DNA of 64,000 nt from Septoria linicola (taxonomy: Eukaryota; Ascomycota; Dothideomycetes; Mycosphaerellales; Mycosphaerellaceae): NCBI GenBank assembly GCA_024114885.1, contig CP099426.1:2046001-2110000 (forward strand), read 5' to 3'. Below, piece after piece: positions 1 through 10,376 of the stretch. Both the position numbers and the translations under genes were made by a program. The notes under the pieces are model-generated. The model ran no database searches, was not told the DNA's origin, and worked only from the letters and a program-made list of their open reading frames with translations. The number at the start of each line of letters is the position of its first letter. Position 1 is the first letter of the stretch.

Positions 1-1600
1 CGAGAACGCTCGTCTATATACGAAGTAGGTATAGTATTAGAGTAGAGTATAAACTACCTTAAGTACTCTAAGAGATTATTATCCTCGCTATAGTTAACCT
101 TATAAAGGTTTTCTATATAGTAGCGGTTTCCGAGTATATATATATTATCGTACTTTTAGTATTCCTTAATAATCGACTCTTTAAACTTAGCGTAGTCTCG
201 GTCGTAGAAACTATTAAGGCGCTAGTACCGTCTACGTTAGACAACCGTAACCTAAGTAAGTAACTTCTTATAAAGCTACTTGTTATTATTAATAAGTAGG
301 ATAGCGTAGTTCCTATATAGTACTTTAAAACGCTTAATATACTCGGTTACGTTCTCCCTATTAAAGAAGAGATTCTAGTCCGAGCTAGGTAGTAGCGGAA
401 CCTAAGCGACAATTACCTTCTAGCTTTAGATTACTTAGATAGTCTCTATAAGTAGCTAGAACTACGCTATAGATAGTCTACCTCTTAAGTTCGGTCTTTA
501 AAAGAGATCGGTATTAGGGTTAAGGTTAGTACCTTCTTAGTCCTCCGCTTCTATAGACATGTCGTTGTCTAGTAGAGGGAATAAAGTAAAAGTAGGTAGT
601 AGTTTTACTAGTAATCTTCGAATTTGCTTATTAAGCTAGTTAGATAAGCTACTCTCTAGTATTTCAGGCCGGCTAGTAGATACTAATTTACTTATAGAGC
701 TCGTTCGAAGGTATTCTAAGAGTATGTTATACTCTCCTTAATTAGGTTTTTAAATAAAATATAGTTATCGTTTAAAACGATAACTAGAAAAAACAAGAGT
801 CTAAATTTTATTAGCTGTCCGAAGGTAAACGTTATACTTTTCTTATAATACCGAGGCTATATTAATTATGCCTAATAAGCGAAGGCATGTCGTGTTGTAT
901 AGTTCGACCGTTTATAGCTAGGCGCGTCCGTCTTACTTATTCGGGTAATTCGCTAAGTAACTATAGTAGTATAATATTACGTTAGCCTATACTATATACC
1001 GGGTCCGGGGCCTTGGACGTAATTAGTGCTCTTAGCTAAACGATTAGCGTCTAACGCCGTACTAGGGCTTATTCTAAGCGATCTATATACTAGAGGATAC
1101 GAGATTGCCTAGATAGGTCCGGCCTATCCTATAGCCTCTACGCTATCCGAACGAGGACGTTTTTACGCTAAACTAGGGTCTAATCGAAGACTATTATAGG
1201 TATAGAGACTCTAAGTAAATCTCCGATATAGTAAGTCGCCTTACTATCTATATAGTAATTACCGAATAGATCTATACTAAGAGGTACTAGAGGTTTATAA
1301 CTTTTCCGGGTTAGAGCGATATCTATATTCTAGAGGCTTCTATATTATTATAGCCCTTTAAGTCGCCTCTTACGTAGGCTTCTTTTAGGCCTCTTATTAA
1401 TGTTTATAGTGCGTTAGTTCTCGCTTTAAGGCTACTATTTGCCCTCTACGCTTCTAGTCCTAGTATAAGAGAGAAGAGATAGCTCTACCTTTAGCTCTAT
1501 TAATAGATAATAACTACCCTAACACTAACTCTCTAGGTAGGTATAAGAGCGGTCGCTATAGAACAAGACCTATTCAGAGAGTAATAGTCTTGTAATACGT
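1..1600. repeat. AT-rich RIP-mutated repeat relic
   Basis: This block is rich in TA steps (long TATATA, CTATA, GTAGTA runs) and has almost no CpA or TpG dinucleotides for hundreds of bases, while CpG is still present. That is the direct expected outcome of RIP, which turns CpA into TpA on both strands. No open reading frame of useful length survives on either strand, so the original element (probably a transposon) cannot be named. The signature fades between about 1600 and 1750, where normal CpA/TpG usage returns. The left edge lies outside the window. No telomeric TTAGGG repeat is present. Confidence 0.85.
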
Positions 1601-2251
1601 TGATTAACTAATAGTAACGAGCTCAAAATAGTAGTCCTAAGACTAAGAGCCTATACTAGGACCGTAGGACATTGAATTGATCAAGTAGAGTGAACATTAC
1701 TATCTTAGAAACGAGCTACTACCTTGCTTTTATACTAAAACTGCTAAGCACGGCATGTAGGTAGGCCTTTGCCTTACTACTATATAATGAAATAAAGAAG
1801 GAGTTGTTCTAGGTCGAGGGCCTATTTATTCTTTATCTAGGTAGTTATGTCTTGTGTTTTATAGTAAAGGGGTAAGGGAGATACTAGAGTCTTAGAGGCA
1901 GTTATAGGAGCCGGGTTATAGGCTTGTAAGGGAGGATATTCGAAAGCTTAGACTGTGAAGTGGGTTGGCGGAGGAGTAAGAAGGGGAATAGAGGAGGGAG
2001 TTAGAAATCTCGAAAAGACTTAGTTATTTATTAGTAGTCATAGCATGTAGGAGGCGATTTGGTAGTGCTCGAGCATCTTTACAATCTCGATCGTCGATCT
2101 CCTTCACTCACTCCACTTCCTGCCCTCTCTACTCCACTGCTCGCCTCTCTCTCCTCCTTATCCCCCCCCCCCCCCCCCCCCCCCCATCTCTCTTCCCCTC
2201 AACTCTGTCTCTCTCCTCCTTGCCACTCGCTACCTGCTCCACTTCGCTCTC
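1601..2251. other. intergenic transition with a C24 homopolymer
   Basis: Sequence composition changes from the RIP block to normal genic DNA here. A pure run of 24 C lies at 2162-2185 within a pyrimidine-rich stretch (about 2090-2270), just beyond the 3' end of the minus-strand gene at 2252. Small open frames across the pyrimidine tract are low-complexity and unsupported. Such a homopolymer is prone to length error in assemblies. Confidence 0.6.
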
Positions 2252-4138
2252 CTAAGCTCTCGCTGGCACCAGCCTCCCATACGCCCTACTCGGCAACTCT
2301 CTGTACTGGGTCTTGATCGCTTGACCCCTCTTCTCATTCAGCCGCAACCACTCATCCTCAGTGAAGAGGCTCGAATCCATCCAGAATTCCCATAGTGGAG
2401 ATTGACGCTTTCCGACTCTGAGGACTCCGACGGGAGCAAAGTGTGTCATTTGTGTAGCCGTGCCCGGGATCGTGAAGGTCGCTGGGAGTTTCCCGAGGCT
2501 GGAAGAGATGGGCAGCCCATCTTCGTCCAGTGGGCAGGCCTTGACGAGAGCTTGGAGGGTCCAAATTGCTTGCGGGATGGGCTGGAGGCCATGGTATGGC
2601 GTAGTGTCTACCTCCAGTCTGATGAATTTGGTTTGTGGTGCTGCTGGGATCGGAATTGCTGCTGAGAGTGGAGGCTGGGTCGGATTCGGGACGAACTGAG
2701 GGGCCGTTGAGGCGGGGTCTGGTGCTGCTGGGGGAAGCTGAACCTGGCCTGGTATAGCCTGGACCTGTTGAGGAGGAGCAACAGTAGCATCTTGTGTTTG
2801 TGTGGCTTGTTCCGAGGCGTTCAGGTTATCGCTGTCCTCCGTTTCCTCCTCATTGCTCTCCTTTTCTCCTTTCTCGATATCCGCACCTCCCTCATTCCCC
2901 GACAGATCTTTCTTAGTGCTTGCAGAGTCTCTCTTTCCTCCATTCGTCTCTCCTTTGACTTCAGGCTCTCTAAGCCCGGCCTCGTTTCGCCATCTGCCCG
3001 GCGCCTCGTCCTCTACTTGGCTCTCCTCCAGACTGAATTGCATCGTAGCTTTGATGTTCACTTCGAAGCAAATTCTGCCAGTTCCGGGAATATCGGAAGG
3101 AGTGTGTAGATGGGACTCGGTCCGTTGCTTCTGTGAAGGCCTTTTTGGTTCACTTCCGTCGATGTGAAAGGCAGAATCGAATGACCGCTTCTTGTTGTGA
3201 GTCTGGGCACTTTCTGTTGGTGTTGTGTTGTCGATTGTCAAAGTCTGATTTACAGGAGAGGCCGAGTCTTCTTCCATTATGCCGAGGATCATTTCACTGA
3301 TCTCTTTGGCGTTGGAGTCCTTTTTGATCTCTCTGTCCAGGTCTTGCTCGTCGCTCTCCAGATCTTGCTCGTTGCTCTCCAGGTCTTGCTCGCCGCTCCC
3401 AAACAGATCCTCTTCAACCTCAGTGTCCACCTCTGTAGCCATGACTGGACCTTTGCTCCCGAACTGTCGACGGGAGGATAAAGGCGAAGGGACGGCTGGC
3501 CCATCAATGTCCGCTTCCTCCTGAACCAAGCTTTCGTCTTCGCTGATGAGGTCCAATTCTGCATTCCGGAAGAGGTCTGTAACTGCAACAGGTCCCTTTC
3601 CACCGAAGAAGGGATGCGCTGGAGTGGCCAGGCTGGCTTTGATCGTTTTCTGCGGGGCCTTCGAACCAAATTCGGATTGAGGGCTGGTATCAGCGGAGTA
3701 GTGCTCTTCATACTCAACTGCTTCCTCGTCCTCGATCTCTTCGTCCTCATCCCCGAATTCATCCTCTCCGCCTAGCCCCTCCTCACCTTCATACTCTATC
3801 GCTTCGTCCTCTAACTCCACGATCAGTCTTTCCAGAAATGCCTTGAGCCGCTCGACGGCAGATCCGGCCAGTCTGACTTCCTCCTCGAAGTCCTCGAACT
3901 CGTCCTTGTCCACCTCTCCAGCAGGGGCTTCGTCCTCCTGTTCTAGGACAGCGACTCTCCAGCCTGCGTATATCCTCCTCGCAACATTAAGCTGCCTCTC
4001 CAGTTCTGCGAGATCGTCAATGTGCTCCTGCTCGACCCTGTTAACATACGCGAGGCGCTTGAATTGATGCTGTATCTGCTTGTTCAAGTTTTCGGCAAAT
4101 GGAACATGATCGCAGCCGACGTAGTCTTGGTAGTTCAT
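2252..4138 (-). CDS. orphan acidic protein with C-terminal TPY/GVLRVG/SPLW domain
   Basis: Single-exon 628-residue protein; ATG at 4138. I do not recognise a named family. Residues 1-110 are predicted helical and charged (possible coiled coil). Residues ~110-480 are acidic, Ser/Gln/Pro-rich and look disordered, with a 7-residue repeat EQDLES[N/D] in three copies. The last ~120 residues form a compact block with the motifs TPYHG, THFAP, GVLRVGKR, SPLWEFWMD and AIKTQY, then a PARA end. The same motifs in the same order end the protein at 37908-39071 (+), so this is a shared C-terminal domain. It lies next to the RIP relic at the start of the window. Function unknown; the split into disordered acidic N-part and small C-domain is inference. 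Confidence 0.75.
   Translation of the reverse strand: MNYQDYVGCDHVPFAENLNKQIQHQFKRLAYVNRVEQEHIDDLAELERQLNVARRIYAGWRVAVLEQEDEAPAGEVDKDEFEDFEEEVRLAGSAVERLKAFLERLIVELEDEAIEYEGEEGLGGEDEFGDEDEEIEDEEAVEYEEHYSADTSPQSEFGSKAPQKTIKASLATPAHPFFGGKGPVAVTDLFRNAELDLISEDESLVQEEADIDGPAVPSPLSSRRQFGSKGPVMATEVDTEVEEDLFGSGEQDLESNEQDLESDEQDLDREIKKDSNAKEISEMILGIMEEDSASPVNQTLTIDNTTPTESAQTHNKKRSFDSAFHIDGSEPKRPSQKQRTESHLHTPSDIPGTGRICFEVNIKATMQFSLEESQVEDEAPGRWRNEAGLREPEVKGETNGGKRDSASTKKDLSGNEGGADIEKGEKESNEEETEDSDNLNASEQATQTQDATVAPPQQVQAIPGQVQLPPAAPDPASTAPQFVPNPTQPPLSAAIPIPAAPQTKFIRLEVDTTPYHGLQPIPQAIWTLQALVKACPLDEDGLPISSSLGKLPATFTIPGTATQMTHFAPVGVLRVGKRQSPLWEFWMDSSLFTEDEWLRLNEKRGQAIKTQYRELPSRAYGRLVPARA
3334..3398 (-). 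repeat. 21-bp in-frame tandem repeat in the orphan acidic gene
   Basis: About three copies of a 21-bp unit encode consecutive EQDLES[N/D] heptapeptides. The reading frame is kept. The repeat adds to the acidic disordered middle of the protein. Confidence 0.8.
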
Positions 4139-5141
4139 CGTGGCGGTGATGAAGATGGTGTTGACGATGTGACAGGCGAAATGAGTTGATTGTGTTGTGT
4201 CGATATTGTTGGTGTCGTGGTTGTTGTGTATAAAGAAGAAGAAGAAATCTCAAGCCGAAAGAAGTCTTTTTGTGTACCCGCCTGTCACATGCAAAGGGGA
4301 ATGGCGAACAGGCAACGATGCCCATTCACCAGCCTTGCGCTCACATGTGGCGCAGAGCGCGGTGGGGTGAGCCTATTGTCGGGCGGCGAACGGTCGCGGG
4401 CAGGCTATTGTAGTGCTCATTCACCTGCAGAGGGCCATGGCGAACAGGCAACGATGCCCATTCACCAGCCCTGAGCTCACATGTGGCGCAGAGCGCGGTG
4501 GGGTGAGCCTATTGTCGGGCAGCGGATGACCATTGTCGTGCTCGTTCACCTGCAAAGGGGAATGGCAAGGTTGTGGCTATGCTCATTCACCTCTTACGAC
4601 TGTCACATGCTAGCTGTAGCCCAGTCTGCGACCAGGTGTGGTCGGTAGCGACACGTGAAAGCTACTTCCTGGATGCGAGAGGCTGCGAAGCAGTGATGTC
4701 ACCAAGAAAGTGGAAATAGGCGAGAGAGGTGTATGTGTTGGTGTATGTGTAGCAGGTTGCGAGTTGCAGGAAGAAGCAGCAGCCATCAGGTCATGCATGC
4801 CAACAGGCACCTCGATCGATTTGTTTGTGCCGTGGCAGTTTGGTTTTCCATTGACACGTTTGTCGCTTGTCGCAATGCAGCTTGCAGGTCTGCAGAGCTT
4901 AGCGGCTTGCGCTGTCTCTGCGGTAATACTTGCTATGCATGGAAGGTAAAACCCTATGCGACACCTTGGTGCTCGGCTGTGCGTATGCAGCCTTGTGAGT
5001 AATTGACGACATGATGGCGCATGGGGACACGAGAATATGCTTCGTTGTCTACTGTCTGTCAGCAGCGTCGAACTTTACAAAAGTACACACGGGTATCTGT
5101 AACGCTTCTGTCCAATGTGCGCCATCCTTGGCCGTTCCTGC
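4139..5141. repeat. intergenic region with a 136-bp direct duplication
   Basis: This is the upstream region of the minus-strand gene at 2252-4138 and the downstream side of PP4. An 88-bp block at 4301-4388 recurs nearly unchanged at 4437-4524 (spacing 136 bp), and the linker motif GTGCTCATTCACCTGCA recurs around 4412, 4538 and, shortened, 4580. The rest (4600-5141) shows no convincing gene. Confidence 0.7.
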
Positions 5142-6479
5142 TTACAAGAAGTAGTCTGCGACCGGCTTCTTCGCAGGCATTCCTCTGCTGTCCTGTGGTG
5201 CAGCATCGAACACACGATATCTTCGGCCAGGTGCCGGCAAGTTGCCCTCGCGTTCAGCAAGGACACCATTGGATCTATGCGCGTCGCCATTACTTCTCGG
5301 CGCATACCCGCCGTTTGCTCCATCCTCACTCAGCTCCAGGATCGCTGCCACATTGCCACACCTGTAGCAGTAGTTTGGTGCAGACCACACAGTCACTATC
5401 GTACTGTCAAACATTTCCTTGAAGCCTTCCATGACAAGTTGATGCGCTCTGCAGATCAGGCTGAGGTCATTCTTGTGATTGAAGCATTTGACAATGTCAG
5501 AGCCGAACAAGAACCCTGCACCACGCGGTGACAATCCCCAGCCATCGATCTCGTCCGGGTCGGACCACAGCAGGTCACACATCGCACCTTCGTGGGGCAC
5601 TTCCTGCTTCCGGTCGAGGAGTCGAATCTTGTCGATGCTGTCTATGAGCGGACTGAGACCGCCGTGCACACAGAGAACAGCGCCACCTTGGTTGCGCGCG
5701 CTGCCTCTACTCGCGCCCGATGCTCCAGTCCCTGGTGGGCCAGTTCGAGATGACGGCGTTTGGTCTTGTGTCTGTGACGGCGATGAGGGTGGGTTCGAGA
5801 GTGTTGAGTTGTCCTGGGATAATGATGGCCGAGAGCGAGCGTATCGATTCATGATCTGTCCTTGGGAGTTCAGAATCTCTATTTCCACATCCTCGTGCTC
5901 CGGATGCGTGCCTGACGGGTCTGCAAACGGCGCATCGGTAGGGTCAATATCTCCAGCGGCGCCCAGAACCAGCGCACCAAGTGCCAGGTAATCAAAGACC
6001 TCACAGCAGTACCGCCAGACATTAGCGCTGCCGTATTTTCGTAAGCACTCGTCGTAGAAACCGTAGACTGTCGTAATTTGTCGTGATTCGTGATTGCCGC
6101 GAATGAGGGTGATGCGGTCCGGGTACCGCACTTTCAAGCACAGCAAAAGTAAGAAAGACTCCAGTGAGTAGAAGCCTCGGTCGACAAAGTCGCCCATGAA
6201 AAGATAGTTGGTGTCTGGTACATCGCCACCCACGCGAAAAAGTTCCATCAGGTCGTGAAACTGACCATGAATGTCACCGCATATCTGCCATGTCTGGTCA
6301 GCGCCTCACTCGCCACAGTCTGCGACTCCGCGACATACCGTCACCGGCGCATCCACGCTGACCACGTTGCCCTCTTCTATGAGAAGCTCACGCGCCTTGT
6401 AGCACAACTCGCGCACTTGTGTTTCTGGTATGGGCCGACATGCGCGCAACTGTGCTATCGCCTTGTCGAGATCGCTCAT
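5142..6479 (-). CDS. PP4-type serine/threonine phosphatase catalytic subunit
   Basis: Two exons: 6339-6479 and 5142-6284, with a 54-nt intron (GTATGT donor, GGCAG acceptor) restoring the N-terminus MSDLDKAIAQL. Product 427 residues. Metallophosphatase motifs: GDIHGQ (50-55), GDFVDRG (78-84), RGNHE (109-113), CVHGG (252-256), and the PP2A-class methylated tail DYFL. The N-terminus and FDYLALGALV region fit PP4 (yeast Pph3; DNA damage response, gammaH2AX dephosphorylation) better than PP2A or PP6. Odd feature: ~94 extra Ser/Thr/Pro-rich residues (about 154-247) sit between the FDYLAL strand and CVHGG; other PP4 proteins are near 307 residues. No splice signals remove it convincingly, so I read it as a real loop insertion. 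Confidence 0.93.
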
Positions 6480-7538
6480 TGTGAGCGATGCGCCGGCCGG
6501 CGCGCGGCTCCAAGTTCTACAGGAATGCTTCCGGAGCTGCCACGCGCAGTCGAGACAGTTTATGCTCCTTGGTCTCGTCTCAAGAGCCGGACTGCTCTAC
6601 TTTCTCGTCGTTTGCAAATGTTCGTACAGTGGCGATGCTGCAGTATCCGGCGAATATGGTTCGGAGGTGCCGGGATGTGCGGATGTGGCGACCCGGGCTA
6701 TGTGTGAGTATCGACCTGGACTCGGTGAAGTCGTATCTGCTGGACGCGAATGTACAGAAATGCGACGAAGATGCTGTTCTGGTCGCGCGTTGAAGTCGTG
6801 CCAAAGTTCGAGCGGACTCCAGCCCGTCTCTGCGGGAAGCTTCCGCTTCCGCTTCTGCCATAGAACTAAGTTAGTTCTACTCGCCTCTTCACAACTCGCT
6901 TTCTCCTTACAACGGGAACACACGAACGTGTACCGGAGCTGTCGTTCGCCTCCGTGTCAGTACACGCGCTTGTTGCTTCATCAAGATGAGGCTGGACATT
7001 ACAAGATGGAATGCTGCTTCAATATCTGCCCGCCCAAGACTCGCATTCCTGGAAAGAGCACTTAGTGACCTCGGGTCAATCACTACCTCGAACAAGCATT
7101 GCAGGCTGTTCCGATGATCAAGAAGTCTTATCCCCGTCGCAGCAGCCCTCGTCGTTCCATGTCATCGGAAAGAAGCAAGTCATCCCATGTAACAATTGCA
7201 ACCCCGCAGCATTCGATTCGCGGTCATTGTTAGAGAAGAAGCTCTCATATGAGATGGCCATGCATGTCCTCGAGACGAATGACCTGGTTTGACGACCAAG
7301 CGAAGCCCTCAAACGGGGTCGAGATGTAAGAACAGCAGGCAGATCTGCAGACTTCGTCTCCTCATGCTGCGAACCCCGCTTGAGTGAGTACTCAGGGCAG
7401 CTTGAGCGAGCTTCACGACCTGAGCTTACTCCTCACGCGTGCTGTTATAATATTGGAGATTTCCTTTGGAGCAGTCGAGGCATACTTGTGCTTTCATAAG
7501 GTACGGTACTTCGAGAACAATACAAGTGTATCACCAAC
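6480..7538. other. divergent intergenic region, no supported gene
   Basis: Lies between the starts of the PP4 gene (minus) and the FAD dehydrogenase (plus). Several small overlapping open frames occur on both strands, none with protein-like composition, splice support or a recognisable family. It most likely holds both promoters. Confidence 0.5.
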
Positions 7539-9143
7539 ATGGCCAGCTTCAAGGGATACAACTTGATCGTTGTGGGTTCAGGATTCGCTGGATCTTTCGC
7601 AACACTGAGCTTCCTGGAAACTTGCAAGAAGGAAGGTAAGCAGGGACGAGTTGCATTCGTTGAAGTCGGCAAAGACGGCGAGCGTTGTGGTGCGTCTCGA
7701 TGGGTAAGCATGTGCTACGAAACAGCCATGCACGAACTGCTTACTGACCTCTCAATGTCTAGACCATGGCCTACCTCAGACTTGACAAGAATCTTGACTT
7801 TGGTAAGACACATGTCACAGCGTACGAGTCCAAATCTGACCTTCTTCATAGACAAAGATTGGGTCAAGGAGATGAGACGTGTAAGCAATGGCGTGGCCGA
7901 TGAAGACTATTGCGAGAAGCTGCGACAAGAAGCGCCCATCACTGCACGATTCTGTGAAGAGCGCGGAGTCAAGTTCGTCCACCACGATGAGCCGAATGTC
8001 CTGCTCGAGTTCGACACAGATCAGCATTTCGTCTTCCCCGATGGCGGCGGCGTGGCAATAATCACAAAGATGATGGAGCTCATCAAATCATACCCGAACG
8101 CGGACATCCACTGGGAGACAGAAGCAATCAAGCCGCTACAAGCTGACCAAGGCAGGATTCGTGGCTTGAAGGTCAGGAAGAATGATGGTCTGTTGCATGA
8201 CCTCCTTGCACCTGACGTTGTTCTTGCCTGCGGCGGCTTTGAGGGCAATCAAGAGATGCTGGCGCGCTACATCGGTCGAGACACCCATAAGCTGCCACTC
8301 ATTGCGCCAGGTATCAGATACAACAAAGGCGCCGGGCTTCGCATGGCACTTGAAGTGGGTGCCGGCACGGCTGGCTCCTTCGATGGCATGCACTGTGAGC
8401 TTGTCGACACGCGTGCCAAGAAGCCCGATGCGGTCATCTGGGGTGAGTAGCCATGTCCAGACAAACGCGAGTCATCGCTAACAGTATACGCAGGCCACAA
8501 CTACGGCATCGTCGTAAACGACAATTGCGAACGCTTCTACGACGAAGGCCAACGCCACCTCTTCGCCACCTTCGAAATGATCGCTCTCCACTGCTGGAAA
8601 GACCACAACCAATCCTGCCACTTCATCACCGACGAGCCCATCATGCAACGCTTCAAAGGTAGCTGGGTCTACGAGACCACCGATATACCACCAGAAAAAG
8701 CCGACACCATTGAAGAACTCGCGCAAAAACTCCATCTCGACCCGCAAGCTCTCAAGAAAACCGTCGACGAACATAACGCCGCTGTCAACGATAAACCCTT
8801 CGACCTCATGAAACTCGACGGCAAACGGACCAATGGTTTGAAAGTCGATAAGACGAATTGGGCTGCGAAGATCGAGAACCGACCTTTTTACGGCTACCCC
8901 ATGACAGCGAATTTGACGTTTACGTATGGAGGCGTGAAGACTGATTTGGAGGGAAGGGTGTTGTCGACTGCGGATGTGCCCATTCCGGGTCTGTGGGGCG
9001 CGGGAGAGATGACGGGGTTGTTTTATAATGAGTATCCGCCTGCGACTTCGTGTTTGAGGAGTATGACTTGGGGGAGGTTGGAGGGTGAGACGACTGCGAA
9101 GGGGTTGGGGGCGGAGAGGAAGACTGGGATTGCGGTTCGTTGA
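7539..9143 (+). CDS. FAD-dependent fumarate reductase/tricarballylate dehydrogenase-like flavoprotein
   Basis: Four exons: 7539-7703, 7763-7802, 7852-8442, 8494-9143; introns of 59, 49 and 51 nt with GTAAGC, GTAAGA and GTGAGT donors. Product 481 residues. N-terminal Rossmann motif IVVGSGFAG, then GERCGASRW-TMAYLRLD once the introns are removed, a mid-region VVLACGGFEGNQEML typical of the FAD_binding_2 family, and a C-terminal GLWGAGEMTG FAD-contact loop. These enzymes oxidise or reduce C-C bonds next to carboxylates or in steroids (fumarate, tricarballylate, 3-ketosteroid). The substrate here cannot be told from sequence. No signal peptide, so probably cytosolic. Its neighbours do not form an obvious pathway with it. 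Confidence 0.88.
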
Positions 9144-9390
9144 GGGTGAAGATTGATGAGCAAGGATGTTGGTATGTAGTGATGTACAAAGGAGTCGTAG
9201 CAAGATAAACTTCCAGCATACTGAAGTGAGATTCAGGATTCGCAAAGCGAAAAGTGAAGTCACGAAATTCGTGCATGCGCTAGTGGCTAGCTGCATGTAA
9301 GCGGCACCTGCTGCAAGCGCGCGTCTACAGCTCTTCTTCCACCTTCCCATCTCCGCCAGACAACATAACCTCAACAAAGGATTCTCGACA

Positions 9391-10238
9391 ATGTCGCACT
9401 CGGTGGCAGGCAACGGCGCCGAGGATGAGCTATTCCTGTAAGCACAGCACCTTCGTACCACCGCACACAAGGCAGCGCTAAGTAACTCCAAGCTCGCTCA
9501 AGAAGGGCCGGCTGATTACCGTCTTCATCGGTTCTGAGCCTGAGCCGATCTACATGCAACAGTCGCTTTTATGCGGCGCTGCTGACTACTTCACCAATCT
9601 ACTCACCAACGACACGTTCGAGGAGGCGAAGACCGGCGTGGTCCGATTTCCAGAGGACGATCTCGGAGCATGGAAGATCCTGTTGGCTTGGATCTTGAAG
9701 CGCGAGGTCCCGCAGGTGGGGGGTTGTCAACCTCTTGTCAACCTGTGCAAGGCGTGGTATCTTGGAGATAAGGTGACTCCTTCACAGCTTCGATCAACCT
9801 CGTCTACGCCATAAGCTGACCCCTCTGTAGTACATCATGAGATCCTTCCAGGACCAGGTTATGTGGAGCATCTATATCCTGCCATTCTTCTCAGCTGGTG
9901 AAGATGTCGACAGCTCCTACTGCCAACTATTTCAAGCCACACTGCTGGACACGCCGCCGAGAAAATGTGTCGCCGAAGCTTTTGCAGAAGCCACTGTTCT
10001 CGATGGCGGTCTGCAATGGAACTCCGTGCCAAGAACCACAAGCAATCCAGAATATGCCGTCGCGATCTTGTCCGCTATTGCGAGTCTCAAGAATGATGCC
10101 ATCGAATCTCTAGATTTCGACGACGGGGACTCGCAGGGTGAGCCAGTGTGGCTACGATACATGGTTGGCAAGGGTCCCAGATACGTCGTCAACCCGTGGT
10201 ATCGTAATGTCCAGGACACAATGTGGTTGAAGCATTGA
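9391..10238 (+). CDS. BTB/POZ-domain protein
   Basis: Three exons: 9391-9437, 9493-9772, 9831-10238; introns of 55 and 58 nt. Product 244 residues. After MSHSVAGNGAEDELFL comes a BTB fold of the fungal type: strand LITVFIGSEPEPIYMQQ, helix SLLCGAADYFTNLL, then VVRFPEDDLGAWKILLAWIL, and a following helix region AWYLGDKYIMRSFQDQVM. The C-terminal half is helical and unnamed. Such short BTB proteins are abundant in plant-associated ascomycetes and are thought to mediate dimerisation or Cul3 binding, without an assigned role. The first, 47-nt exon is set by frame (phase 2) and a GTAAGC donor. It is convergent with the RTA1 gene, 138 bp apart. Confidence 0.85.
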
Positions 10239-10376
10239 ACAAGCCGGGTCTTAGTGAGTGAACTGCTGCGAAGCTTGGCTATGAAAGGGACACTGGGGAC
10301 GTAAGCGGCAGCTAGAGTTGCGTTCTACCACGGTACAAATAACTCGCCTCCAACATTCGGCAACGGCGTTGGTGCA

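Noticed and set aside
1..1600. Subtelomere or telomere at the window start
   Set aside because: No TTAGGG/CCCTAA arrays; RIP-mutated repeats occur inside chromosomes as well.
6430..7065. 211-codon plus-strand frame upstream of the FAD gene
   Set aside because: Begins inside the first PP4 exon on the other strand; Cys/Arg/Ser-rich and without motifs.
8478..9491. 337-codon minus-strand open frame
   Set aside because: Antisense to the FAD dehydrogenase exon; Arg/Ser/Pro-rich composition typical of a shadow frame of a GC-rich coding strand.
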